From: Bacteroidota bacterium
GTDB taxonomy: Bacteria; Bacteroidota; Bacteroidia; Bacteroidales; Dysgonomonadaceae
DNA length: 28,847 nucleotides
Assembly (NCBI GenBank): GCA_023399295.1
Contig: JAEWQF010000059.1
Span: forward strand, 1 to 28,847
Direction of reading: 5' to 3'
The position numbers were made by a program, and so were the translations under genes. The notes under the pieces were generated by a model, which worked only from the letters and a program-made list of their open reading frames with translations, made no database searches and was not told the origin of the DNA. Below are positions 7,548 through 15,895 of the stretch, one piece after another (the stretch's first letter is position 1; each line of letters starts with the position of its first letter).

Positions 7548-10500
7548 TTATTCTGTTTTGCTGCTATATTGTTCCAGCAGTTGGGGACTGTATTGCTGCA
7601 TTATGCGGAGCGTTTTCTGCATGGTCTCCTCCTCCGCGGCGCGTGTGATTGTATCAGAGGCAGGCAGGGAATAGAAACCACGTATGGAGCTGTCGGTGAT
7701 CTCGCGAAGGATCACATCTCCCACATAGCTGATGCCCTGGGAATAGAAGAACTCTGCCCGTTGCAGCAGGTCGTTGACCGTCGCATTGTACCTTTCCCTG
7801 TCATATTGCTGGTAGATACCGGCAATCAGCAGGGAGGGATTGATGTTGTTGTAGATGATGTCGGAAAGGGTGTTGGATATCTGAAGTGGTTTCAGACGTA
7901 CAAACCAGTCGAGGTTGCCGTTGATGCGATCTGCTATCCCGCCGATGATCGCATCTGCCTTTTCTTTTTCTCCCAGGCGGTAGTAAGCCCGTGCGAAAAG
8001 CAAACCATCGGTACCATAGGGTACGGCTGAGGAGGGCATCACCCGGTTGGCTTTGTCGAGGACGGCCAACGCCTTGTCATTCTCTCCCTCTTCCACCAGC
8101 GCGTTCACCAGTTGGGTGAAGTAGAGGCGGAAGGTAGAGATCATCCGCCGGTTGGTCTCGTCGAGGTAGATATCGGGATCTTCCTCCAGTCCCCCGAAGC
8201 GGAACTTGTTCATCATGTTGTCGTATGCTGCGATTGTGTTCACACCACCGCTGAGCGGTGTGCCGGGTACCACTTGGTAGGTAAGTCCGTTCAACGAGAA
8301 GTTGCTCTCCTGCAGATTCATGAAGAGGCTGGGGGTGATGGTGGTGGCAAAATGGATGGATCGCTGCCACTGTGCGTCGTTGATGTTGGCGAGAAGCTCC
8401 ATGATCATCATCTCCTGGCGGTAGACAGCCTGTTTGTCGTCCAGGTTGATCAGCATCTGGTTTGTCGGCTTGGCGTGCAATGCTTCCCAGTCGACCATCT
8501 CTTTGTCCACATCTAATTTCAGAATGTTACCCGGAATGATCTGGGTGTTCCCGGTATTGAACGGATTCTTGATGTTGCTGTTCTTCCCTTCACGCAGATT
8601 CGCCATGGTCTCTCTCAGTGAGAGGGTGTCAGAAAACAGGTTCACATCGAAATAGGTTCCATAAGAAACCTGTGGGATGTTGTTCTGTTTCAGTACGTTC
8701 TCAATCTCCTGGCGGGTGAGCACGAATGCGGCTGTTCCTGTTTCACCATAATATGCCTGTTGCGACCATTTGATGGGCAGTGGCTCCGATTCGTAGGCCT
8801 GACGCAGCAATTGGTCCACGTACCACTCAGTTTGCAGGAAGCTGAGGTTGGTGACCCGTACGTCGGTACGGAAACCCTCCGTCTCCTGTACATACCACAG
8901 GGGATAGGTGTCATTGTCGCCATTGGTGAAAAGAATGCCGTTTTCACCCACACTGCTGAGGTAGTTCATGCCGGTGTCACGTGCCAGCGTCCTGCCGGAA
9001 CGGTCGTGGTCGTCCCAGTTCTGGGATGCCATCTGCAGCGGCACGAAGAGTGTGGCTGCGGTGGCCATTGCTGCTGCGGCACCGGTTTTTTTGATGTATC
9101 TCCGAAGGAAGAGGCTGATGCCCGCCACGCCCATGCCCACCCAGATGGAGAAGGCATAGAAGGAGCCGGAGTAGGCATAGTCCCTTTCCCGTGGCTCGAA
9201 GGGTGTCTGGTTGAGGTAAAGGATGATGGCCAATCCGGTCATGAAAAAGAGCATGAAGAGAATGGAGAAGCTTTTGAATCCCTTTTCACCGAGACGCAAC
9301 TGGTAAAAAATACCAATCAGGCCCAACAACAGGGGCAACATGAAGTACTTGTTGTGTCCCTTGTTGTGTACGATGTCGGGGGCAATATGCTGCTGTGGTC
9401 CCAATCCCAGCACATGCTCATCGAAGAAGGGTATGCCGGTAATCCAGTTGCCGGTCGTGATGCCGCCATCGCCCTGTATGTCATTCTGGCGACCCGAGAA
9501 GTTCCACATGAAATAGCGCCAGTACATGTAGTTGATCTGGTAACTAACCATGTACTTGATGTTCTGCATAAAGGTGGGTCTGATGTTCCGATCGGTGACA
9601 CCTCCCCATCGCTCGTATCCGATGATGTGATTGCGAAAAGAGGGGTTGTTGGGGTTGGAGTGCATCCGGGTGAAGAGCATGCTGTTTGTATACTTGTAGC
9701 TACCCGAAGTGCTCTTGATGTATCGATCCTTCTGGTCGGGTGATGTTTTGAGTACCTTGTTGTAGGTGGTTGTCTTCCCAGTTGTGATTGCGGAGCCATT
9801 GGCGTCTCTGGCAATCTGTGAGGCATAGGTGGAACCATGTACCAATGGCGTCTGGCCATACTGTTCACGGTTCAGGTACCTCCCCAGTGAGAAGATATCT
9901 TCCGGTGAGTTGAGGTCGAGTGGTGTGTTGGCCGATGAACGAATGGGTATCAGCCCATAGGCGGAGATGCCGACAAGGATCACCATGATCGATGACAATA
10001 CCAGGTTGACAAAACGGTTTGACATCTTCTTGTACCTGAATACAAAGTAAGCTGCCGTTGCAACCAGCAGGAGCCACAGCCAGGGTTTGCTTCCGATAAA
10101 GAGGATCCCGGTGAGTCCCAGGGTGATGAAAAGTGCAATGTGGGCCCGTTTATCCGATCTCTTCTCGGATGATGATTCGACCAGACCCCATGTGAGTGTG
10201 GCAATCAGAATGACCATGTAGGCGATCAGACCTGTGTTGTAGCTCATGCCGAGGCTGTTCACAAAGAAGAGTTCGATCCATCCCCCCACCTTGGTGAAGC
10301 CGGGGATGATGCCCCACATCAATACGATGATCAATCCGAAGGAGAGCAACAATGAAAGCAGGCCTCCTTTCCAGGTGGGATTCACCTCTTTCCGGAAATA
10401 GTATACCAGCACGATGGCTGGGATGCAGAGCAGGTTGAGCAGATGCACCCCCACGGAGAGCCCCATGATGTAGGCAATCAGCACCAACCACTTGTCGGAG

Positions 10501-11018
10501 TGCGGTTTGTCGGCATTGTCCTCCCATTTGAGGATCAGCCAGAAGACCAGTGCGGTGAGCATGGAGGAGAAGGCATAGACCTCACCCTCCACGGCCGAGA
10601 ACCAGAAGGTGTCACTGAAGGTATAGACCAACGATCCCACCAGTCCGCTGCCGATGACGGCAATGAGCTGTCCCCTGTTCAGCCGGCTGCTGCCGCTGCT
10701 GATGAGCAGCTTGCGGGTAAGGTGGGTGATTGTCCAGAAAAGGAAGAGAATGGTGAAGGCACTCATCAGTGCCGACATACCATTGACCATCAGAGCCACC
10801 TGTGAGGGGGACTGTGCAAACTGGGTGAAGAGGTTCCCTACAAGCATAAAGAACGGAGCACCGGGGGGATGACCCACCTCCAGCTTGTAGGCAGAGGTGA
10901 TGAACTCGCCACAATCCCAGAAACTTGCCGTGGGCTCAATGGTGAGCAGGTATACCACTGCTGCAGTGGCAAACACAATCCATCCGGTGATGTTGTTGAT
11001 TAGCTTGTATTTATTCAT
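7548..11018 (-). CDS. GT117/DUF2723 multi-pass membrane glycosyltransferase
   Basis: An 1156-residue integral membrane protein of the DUF2723 family (GT117, a GT-C fold family that includes the eukaryotic O-mannosyltransferase TMEM260). After a first helix (about 12-27) comes the acidic first loop FWDCGEF (34-39), where GT-C enzymes carry catalytic acidic residues, followed by HPPGAP (50-55). A second conserved region reads FSAVEGEVYAFSS. About a dozen hydrophobic helices fill residues 10-660, including RERDYAYSGSFYAF before the last ones. The remaining C-terminal part is soluble; residues near 970-1040 (EEGENDKALAVLDKANRVMP...) look like helical TPR-type repeats. It probably glycosylates proteins or a surface glycan at the periplasmic face; acceptor and donor are not known. 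It has its own promoter-like site and a terminator. Confidence 0.92.
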   Translation of the reverse strand: MNKYKLINNITGWIVFATAAVVYLLTIEPTASFWDCGEFITSAYKLEVGHPPGAPFFMLVGNLFTQFAQSPSQVALMVNGMSALMSAFTILFLFWTITHLTRKLLISSGSSRLNRGQLIAVIGSGLVGSLVYTFSDTFWFSAVEGEVYAFSSMLTALVFWLILKWEDNADKPHSDKWLVLIAYIMGLSVGVHLLNLLCIPAIVLVYYFRKEVNPTWKGGLLSLLLSFGLIIVLMWGIIPGFTKVGGWIELFFVNSLGMSYNTGLIAYMVILIATLTWGLVESSSEKRSDKRAHIALFITLGLTGILFIGSKPWLWLLLVATAAYFVFRYKKMSNRFVNLVLSSIMVILVGISAYGLIPIRSSANTPLDLNSPEDIFSLGRYLNREQYGQTPLVHGSTYASQIARDANGSAITTGKTTTYNKVLKTSPDQKDRYIKSTSGSYKYTNSMLFTRMHSNPNNPSFRNHIIGYERWGGVTDRNIRPTFMQNIKYMVSYQINYMYWRYFMWNFSGRQNDIQGDGGITTGNWITGIPFFDEHVLGLGPQQHIAPDIVHNKGHNKYFMLPLLLGLIGIFYQLRLGEKGFKSFSILFMLFFMTGLAIILYLNQTPFEPRERDYAYSGSFYAFSIWVGMGVAGISLFLRRYIKKTGAAAAMATAATLFVPLQMASQNWDDHDRSGRTLARDTGMNYLSSVGENGILFTNGDNDTYPLWYVQETEGFRTDVRVTNLSFLQTEWYVDQLLRQAYESEPLPIKWSQQAYYGETGTAAFVLTRQEIENVLKQNNIPQVSYGTYFDVNLFSDTLSLRETMANLREGKNSNIKNPFNTGNTQIIPGNILKLDVDKEMVDWEALHAKPTNQMLINLDDKQAVYRQEMMIMELLANINDAQWQRSIHFATTITPSLFMNLQESNFSLNGLTYQVVPGTPLSGGVNTIAAYDNMMNKFRFGGLEEDPDIYLDETNRRMISTFRLYFTQLVNALVEEGENDKALAVLDKANRVMPSSAVPYGTDGLLFARAYYRLGEKEKADAIIGGIADRINGNLDWFVRLKPLQISNTLSDIIYNNINPSLLIAGIYQQYDRERYNATVNDLLQRAEFFYSQGISYVGDVILREITDSSIRGFYSLPASDTITRAAEEETMQKTLRIMQQYSPQLLEQYSSKTE

Positions 11019-11082
11019 TCCGTATAAATCTTTGTGATCATCGGCATATGCCTGAATCCTACACTATTATGCTAAATTGTGG

Positions 11083-11090
11083 CAAAGATA
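11083..11090 (-). promoter_or_regulatory. predicted -7 box for the GT117 gene
   Basis: On the minus strand TATCTTTG matches TAnnTTTG exactly. No convincing -33 element is found 19-21 nt upstream. Transcription would start near 11076, about 58 nt before the coding start. Confidence 0.45.
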
Positions 11091-11384
11091 AGTAAAACTG
11101 TTCATTCTTTCTGATCTTTTATCTTTCAATTTGCAGGCTGCTTTGTGAAAATAGCTGAAAATTGAAGCACACACCTTGCCAATAAACCCTGCAGCTACAA
11201 AAGAATGAAAGATACAGTGTGTGGAGATGGAATGCGAAATGAATGTTAAAGTATGTCCAATGTGTTTAAAATCAGTATAATATGTTTTATAACATAAAAT
11301 GACTTAATCTGCACATATTCAAATACATAGGCATCATTTTTGTTTTTTTCAGGTCAGGGCTGCTAAAAAAAAGAATGTGCATTA

Positions 11385-11416
11385 TTTGGAGGTAAAACAA
11401 TTAAAAGTTTACTTTG
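11385..11416 (+). promoter_or_regulatory. predicted promoter of ndk
   Basis: TTTG (11385-11388), a 20-nt spacer and TTACTTTG (11409-11416, seven of eight positions of TAnnTTTG). Transcription would start near 11423, leaving a leader of about 53 nt before the ATG at 11476. Confidence 0.5.
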
Positions 11417-11475
11417 AGATCAAATAAGGAAAAAAATCTACAATTTTAGGGTCATTTAGCAATAGTTTGTCAACC

Positions 11476-11943
11476 ATGCAGGTTACGGTAGTTATCCTCA
11501 AACCATCAGCCATTCAAAGAGCTATCCTGGGAGAAGTGATTGCACGCTTCGAGAAGAAAGGGATACAGATTGTGGGGATGAAGATGCTCTGTTTAACCGA
11601 TCAGATGGTATCGGAACATTACGCACATTTGGTGAACAAGCCTTACTTCGGCAGAATCAAAGAATCGATGCAGGCAAGTCCGGTGGTGGCAATGGCGTTA
11701 AAGGGAGTGGATGTGATCAACGTGGTACGGCAGCTGGCCGGTGTTACCAACGGTAGAGAAGCAGCACCCGGAACCATCAGGGGTGATTACAGCATGAGTG
11801 TGCAGGAGAACATCGTCCACACATCTGATTCACCCGAGACAGCGGCCCGTGAGCTGGCACGTTTTTTCTCAGAGAATGAAATTTTCACCTATCCGCAATT
11901 TCTTTTACCCTATCGGTATGCGAATGATGAAGTGCAGGAGTAG
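11476..11943 (+). CDS. ndk: nucleoside diphosphate kinase
   Basis: A 155-residue cytoplasmic enzyme that transfers the gamma phosphate of ATP to nucleoside diphosphates, balancing NTP and dNTP pools. The family signature is intact: NVVRQLAGVTNG (82-93), PGTIRGD (98-104) and the phospho-histidine in NIVHTSDS (His115). A TTG three codons upstream (11467) is in frame, but the ATG at 11476 gives the normal N-terminus (MQVTVVILKPSAIQR). Length is close to the roughly 150 residues typical of Bacteroidetes enzymes. It has its own promoter and lies 43 nt before the M23 peptidase gene, with which it may be transcribed up to the terminator at 13035. Confidence 0.97.
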   Translation: MQVTVVILKPSAIQRAILGEVIARFEKKGIQIVGMKMLCLTDQMVSEHYAHLVNKPYFGRIKESMQASPVVAMALKGVDVINVVRQLAGVTNGREAAPGTIRGDYSMSVQENIVHTSDSPETAARELARFFSENEIFTYPQFLLPYRYANDEVQE

Positions 11944-11986
11944 GTTGAACAGATTAGTAATTGAATTTTAGAAGTAAATAAGAACA

Positions 11987-13003
11987 ATGGAGAAAGGTCA
12001 TATTTTTGCAAAAACACGCATCCTGTTGCCCGCAACCTTGATGTTCTTCACCTTAAATGCTTTTTCACAAGCAGCATCCACCTCACCTGAAAATGCCAGA
12101 CCAGAGGTTAACCACAAGCAGTTACACAGTTCCAGTTTCAGCGATCAGCCCGGCTTGTTTGCCGATGGTTTGAAGTTGAAGATGGATTTGTCGGTGCTTG
12201 TGGAGGCTGAAGAACGCAGGGAGGAATTCGATCCCAATGCAATTCCTGCAGACGACATTTACGAAGGGATGTGGGTCAACAGCAATGTGAATATTTACGG
12301 AAGTCTGAAGAATGCCCCTGACACTTTCATTGTCAACCTGGAAAACTTCACCATGCCGGCAAATGGACACATGACGTCCAATTTTGGGAGAAGAGGCAGC
12401 CGACGCTACCATTATGGCATAGACATCAAGGCACAAACGGGTGATACCATTTATGCTGCTTTCGACGGCAAGGTACGGGTGAAGCAGTTTGAAAGGAGAG
12501 GCTACGGTTATTACCTGGTGATTCGTCATCTGAATGGACTGGAGACGGTTTACGGGCATCTCTCGAAGTTTCTGGTGAATGAAAATGAGTTCATTCGCTC
12601 CGGGCAGCCCATCGGTCTGGCCGGCAACACGGGACGTTCATTTGGTTCCCATCTTCACTTTGAGACACGTTTCCTGGGTAAGCCGATCAATCCCAATTTC
12701 ATCATCGACTTCCAGAACAAGGTACCTCACCGTGACGAGTACCTGGTTACCACCTCCAGCTACAAACAAACGACCCGAAGCAGCAAGGTCACCGTTTCTT
12801 CCGCAACTGTCGACTACAAAGAGGCTACAGCCAGCAGCAACAAGTATGTATCGGGAGAAGTGGCCTATCACCGCATCAAACAGGGCGACACCCTTGGTGC
12901 CATCGCCCGCAAATATGGCCTCACGATCAATGAGCTCTGCAAGATCAATAGCATCTCCACGCGGACAGTACTGCGTGTCGGCAAATCGCTGCGCATCTCT
13001 TGA
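11987..13003 (+). CDS. secreted M23 metallopeptidase with C-terminal LysM domain
   Basis: A 338-residue exported protein predicted to cut peptidoglycan cross-links or to activate another hydrolase. The N-terminal hydrophobic segment (about 11-27, ending NAFSQA) acts as a signal peptide. The LytM/M23 domain (about 125-235) keeps its zinc and catalytic residues: HYGID (His142, Asp146), YGHLS (His191) and HLHFE (His222, His224). A Ser/Thr-rich linker (about 255-290) leads to one LysM domain (293-337, RIKQGDTLGAIARKYGLTI), which binds glycan strands. The intact metal site argues for a real endopeptidase rather than an EnvC/NlpD-like activator. Its transcript ends at a strong terminator (13035-13065). 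Confidence 0.95.
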   Translation: MEKGHIFAKTRILLPATLMFFTLNAFSQAASTSPENARPEVNHKQLHSSSFSDQPGLFADGLKLKMDLSVLVEAEERREEFDPNAIPADDIYEGMWVNSNVNIYGSLKNAPDTFIVNLENFTMPANGHMTSNFGRRGSRRYHYGIDIKAQTGDTIYAAFDGKVRVKQFERRGYGYYLVIRHLNGLETVYGHLSKFLVNENEFIRSGQPIGLAGNTGRSFGSHLHFETRFLGKPINPNFIIDFQNKVPHRDEYLVTTSSYKQTTRSSKVTVSSATVDYKEATASSNKYVSGEVAYHRIKQGDTLGAIARKYGLTINELCKINSISTRTVLRVGKSLRIS

Positions 13004-13034
13004 TGCTGCAACACCACAAACAGTGAGAAATATG

Positions 13035-13065
13035 GGTACAGGATGGTTTCCTGTACCTTTTTTTT
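13035..13065 (+). terminator. strong rho-independent terminator after the M23 gene
   Basis: GGTACAGGA (13035-13043) and TCCTGTACC (13049-13057) form a perfect 9-bp stem with a 5-nt loop, followed at once by eight T. The next promoter box begins only 3 nt after the T run. Confidence 0.93.
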
Positions 13066-13068
13066 GCC

Positions 13069-13076
13069 TATCTTTG
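13069..13076 (+). promoter_or_regulatory. predicted -7 box for the DUF1599-tpiA-folE cluster
   Basis: TATCTTTG is an exact TAnnTTTG match. Its -33 region would fall inside the loop and right arm of the preceding terminator hairpin, and no clear TTTG is present there. Transcription would start near 13083, about 63 nt before the coding start. Confidence 0.5.
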
Positions 13077-13145
13077 TGCGGTGTAACAGGGTAGGAGGCC
13101 CTGTTCAGATCAGTTGTTTTATGTTACACAGATTCTAGCCCATTG

Positions 13146-13700
13146 ATGATGGATGCAACCAATAAGCAGTTTGACGATGTGGCAGCACGCTGCCGTGAAA
13201 TCTTCTCGAAGAAGCTAACCGACTATGGTGCTTCCTGGCGCATACTACGTCCCGAATCGGTCACAGACCAGATCTTTATCAAAGCCAATCGGATTCGCTC
13301 GCTGGAGGTGAAGCGGGAGAGCCGCGTGCAGGAGGGTATCTTCCCCGAATTCATCGGGATCGTCAACTATGGCATCATCGGACTCATTCAGTTGCAGCTG
13401 GGTTATGCCGACACTGTCGACCTGACAGCGGAGCAGGCATTGACTTTTTACGACCTATATCTGCAAAAAGCCAGGGAGTTGATGGGAGCCAAGAATCACG
13501 ATTACGACGAGGCCTGGAGGAGCATGCGCATCAGCTCCTACACCGATTTGATCCTGATGAAAATCTATCGCACCAAGGAGATTGAAAGCAAACAGGGTGT
13601 GACCCTCATCTCGGAAGGTGTGGATGCCAACTATCTGGACATGATCAATTACGCCATCTTTGGGTTGATTAAAATGCATTTCGGAGAGGAACCTGCATGA
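13146..13700 (+). CDS. DUF1599 domain protein with internal duplication
   Basis: A 184-residue cytoplasmic protein of the DUF1599 (nucleotide-modification-associated) family; biochemical role not established. The two halves are copies of each other: residues about 10-87 contain KKLTDYGASWRILR...VTDQIFIKANRIRSLE...IVNYGIIGLIQLQLG, and about 103-180 contain AKNHDYDEAWRSMR...YTDLILMKIYRTKEIE...MINYAIFGLIKMHFG. Conserved Asp/Glu, Arg and Lys recur at matching places, as in all-alpha pyrophosphatase-like folds, but that link is inference. I chose the ATG at 13146; a TTG at 13143 and an ATG at 13149 are also in frame. Its stop overlaps the next start in ATGA, so the two proteins are probably translationally coupled. 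Confidence 0.88.
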   Translation: MMDATNKQFDDVAARCREIFSKKLTDYGASWRILRPESVTDQIFIKANRIRSLEVKRESRVQEGIFPEFIGIVNYGIIGLIQLQLGYADTVDLTAEQALTFYDLYLQKARELMGAKNHDYDEAWRSMRISSYTDLILMKIYRTKEIESKQGVTLISEGVDANYLDMINYAIFGLIKMHFGEEPA

Positions 13701-15022
13701 AGCTGCAACCTGCTATAAAAGGAAGAACTTTTCTGGTGCTGGTTGCCCGCCTGCTGGTGGGAGGGCTCTTCACCTTGTCCGGTTTCGTCAAGGCGGTGGA
13801 TCCGCTTGGTACTGCCTATAAGATTGATGATTACCTGATTGAGTTGGGATTGTCGCAGTTGATGGTACTTTCGTTGCCTCTCTCCCTGTTGATGGTAGTG
13901 GCGGAGTTTGCGCTGGGGTTGTTGTTGCTGCTCGGCCTATGGCGGAGGGGAACGTTGAGGCTGTTGGCTCTTTTTCTTTTTTTCTTCACTCCGCTCACGC
14001 TTTGGATCGCACTGACTGATCCGGTGGAAGATTGCGGTTGTTTTGGTGACGCAATCAAGATCAGCAACTGGGAGACCTTCTGGAAGAACCTGTTGTTGTT
14101 GGCCGCTCTGATGCTCCTCTTCTTCAACCGGGAGAAAATAACCCCACTCTTCGGACGACGCGTGGCACCTCTTGCAGTGGGTTTTGTGCTTCTGTATGGC
14201 TTACTTTTCTCATTGCACAACCTCTACCGACTGCCACTGTTTGACTTCCGCCCCTTTCACATTGGTGCCTCCATTCCGGATCAGATGAGCGTAGACCCTG
14301 CGCTGACGGATCGCTACGAAACGGTTTTTATCTATCAGAAGGATGGGGTAGAGCAGGAGTTCACCGAAACGGATTATCCATGGGATGACTCCACCTGGAC
14401 CTTTGTCGAGATGCACAATCGGATGCTGCGCGAAGGGGAGAAGCCAGCCATCCAGGATTTCACCCTGACATCACTGCAGCGGGATGAGGAGAATGGTGCC
14501 CTGATGGCGGGCAGTGACATCACCCGGGAGATATTGCAGCAACCCGGTTATCAGTTTCTGATGATCAGCTGGTCGCTCCATGAGATGCACTTGCGCCACC
14601 TGGACGAGTTCAGGGCCTTGCATCAGTTTGCTGAAGAGAGTGGTCATCCCTTCTACCTGGTTTCCGCTTCACCGCCGGAGATTGCAACAGAATGGGAGGC
14701 GCAGCATCGTACCGGTTTCCGGTTTGCTATCGCCGACGAAAAGGTGTTGAAGACGATGGTGCGATCCAATCCGGGATTGATGTTGCTCAGGGAAGGGGTT
14801 GTCGTCAACAAATGGGATGACAGCCGCCTGCCAAGTCCGTTGCCCGAAGGGGTCTCGCTGGAATCGTCCCGTCTGGTAGAACCGGGTGGAGTGCAACAAA
14901 GCGACTTCATGCGTTTGGCGCTGGTTGCTCTTTCACTGTTGCTTCCGTTGCTCTTGATGAAACTGGCTGAGAGAAAGGGTGTATCAGGCAGGACAGGTTG
15001 GCTGCACGATGATGGTGCATAA
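13697..15022 (+). CDS. BT_3928-type DoxX/MauE membrane protein with thioredoxin-like tail
   Basis: A 441-residue protein. The N-terminal part (about 8-145) is a four-helix DoxX/MauE-like membrane domain beginning ARLLVGGLFTLSGFVKAVDP and containing DCGCFGD (112-118), the MauE-type cysteine pair Cys113/Cys115. A fifth helix (about 157-175) leads to a periplasmic region. Residues about 260-400 resemble a thioredoxin-like fold (YQFLMISWSLHEMHLRHLDEF, later NPGLMLLREGVVVNKW), but the place of CxxC is taken by SLHE, so that domain lacks redox cysteines. A last helix lies near 408-423. The role is unknown; a part in envelope redox or quinol chemistry is suggested only by the DoxX/MauE relation. It is coupled to the DUF1599 gene and 46 nt from tpiA, an arrangement I recall from other Bacteroidales. 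Confidence 0.87.
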   Translation: MKLQPAIKGRTFLVLVARLLVGGLFTLSGFVKAVDPLGTAYKIDDYLIELGLSQLMVLSLPLSLLMVVAEFALGLLLLLGLWRRGTLRLLALFLFFFTPLTLWIALTDPVEDCGCFGDAIKISNWETFWKNLLLLAALMLLFFNREKITPLFGRRVAPLAVGFVLLYGLLFSLHNLYRLPLFDFRPFHIGASIPDQMSVDPALTDRYETVFIYQKDGVEQEFTETDYPWDDSTWTFVEMHNRMLREGEKPAIQDFTLTSLQRDEENGALMAGSDITREILQQPGYQFLMISWSLHEMHLRHLDEFRALHQFAEESGHPFYLVSASPPEIATEWEAQHRTGFRFAIADEKVLKTMVRSNPGLMLLREGVVVNKWDDSRLPSPLPEGVSLESSRLVEPGGVQQSDFMRLALVALSLLLPLLLMKLAERKGVSGRTGWLHDDGA

Positions 15023-15068
15023 ACAGATATAAGAAATGAGAACAGTAACATTTAAATAGAGTAAGAAT

Positions 15069-15824
15069 ATGAGAAAAAACATTGTAGCAGGTAACTGGAA
15101 AATGAACATGAACCTGCAGGAGGGAGTGACACTGGCCAAGGAATTGAATGAAGCCCTGAAGGGAAAAACGGTGAACTGCGACGTAGTGGTTGGGACACCT
15201 TTTATTCACCTGGCCAAGGTGGTGGAAACGGTCGATGGCAATTGCATCGGTGTGGCTGCCCAGAACTGTGCCGACAAGGTGTCGGGAGCCTATACCGGTG
15301 AGGTTTCGGCGGCTATGGTGGCTTCCACCGGAGCAAAGTATATGATTCTGGGACATAGCGAACGGCGCGCCTACTACCACGATACACCTGCGATCCTGAA
15401 AGAGAAGGTATCACTGGCACTCACAAACGGACTGACACCCATCTTCTGCATTGGTGAAGTGCTGGAAGAGAGAGAGTCGGGAAATCATTTTGAGGTGGTG
15501 AAATCGCAGATCGTCTCTTCACTGTTTGACCTCTCCAGTGCTGATTTCAGTAAGATCGTGCTGGCCTACGAACCGGTATGGGCCATCGGCACCGGCAAGA
15601 CTGCTACTGCTGCACAGGCACAGGAGATGCATGCCTTTATCCGCAGCACACTCATCGAAAAGTATGGCGTGGAGGTAGCAAACAACACCTCCATCCTGTA
15701 CGGCGGTAGCTGCAATGCTTCCAATGCGAAGGAGCTCTTCTCCAACCCCGATGTGGATGGTGGCCTTATTGGCGGTGCCTCCCTGGGTGTTGACAAGTTC
15801 ATGCCGATCATTGAGGCTTTTTAA
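15069..15824 (+). CDS. tpiA: triosephosphate isomerase
   Basis: A 251-residue TIM-barrel enzyme interconverting dihydroxyacetone phosphate and glyceraldehyde 3-phosphate in glycolysis and gluconeogenesis. The catalytic set is complete: Lys11 in GNWKMN, His96 in ILGHSERR, Glu168 in AYEPVWAIGTG with the flexible loop that follows, and the phosphate-binding YGGSCNASNA and GGASLG near the end. Length is normal. It sits inside a cluster with DUF1599, DoxX/MauE, SPOR and folE genes; a shared transcript is likely, though the hairpin at 15840-15870 may thin out downstream expression. Confidence 0.98.
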   Translation: MRKNIVAGNWKMNMNLQEGVTLAKELNEALKGKTVNCDVVVGTPFIHLAKVVETVDGNCIGVAAQNCADKVSGAYTGEVSAAMVASTGAKYMILGHSERRAYYHDTPAILKEKVSLALTNGLTPIFCIGEVLEERESGNHFEVVKSQIVSSLFDLSSADFSKIVLAYEPVWAIGTGKTATAAQAQEMHAFIRSTLIEKYGVEVANNTSILYGGSCNASNAKELFSNPDVDGGLIGGASLGVDKFMPIIEAF

Positions 15825-15839
15825 GTCATTAACAGTTTT

Positions 15840-15870
15840 TTACCACAGATTCACCTTGAATCTGTGGTAA
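15840..15870. other. perfect 14-bp hairpin between tpiA and the SPOR gene
   Basis: TTACCACAGATTCA (15840-15853) and TGAATCTGTGGTAA (15857-15870) pair without mismatch around a CCT loop. There is no T run directly after it on the plus strand, so it is a weak or partial terminator at best; it may be an mRNA stabiliser or a dispersed palindrome. Confidence 0.8.
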
Positions 15871-15895
15871 TTCTCTACCTTTACAGAAAAAAGTG

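Larger units (their letters stand above)
11019..11475. other. 457-nt AT-rich divergent intergenic region
   Basis: This lies between the divergent GT117 gene and ndk and contains no credible gene. It holds a minus-strand -7 box near the GT117 gene (11083-11090) and a plus-strand promoter for ndk (11385-11416). In between are a spaced 9-bp inverted pair (TATCTTTCA near 11120, TGAAAGATA near 11206) and a very AT-rich stretch (about 11270-11460) with a run of T and a run of A. No RNA gene recognised. Confidence 0.6.

Noticed and set aside
8760..9743. 327-codon open frame on the plus strand
   Set aside because: Wholly antisense to the well-supported GT117 gene, low-complexity composition (His, Glu, Val rich) and no recognisable domain; produced by codon bias of the true gene.
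15876..15883. TACCTTTA as a promoter box for the SPOR gene
   Set aside because: Only seven of eight positions, no -33 element, and it would leave about 3 nt of leader before the start codon.
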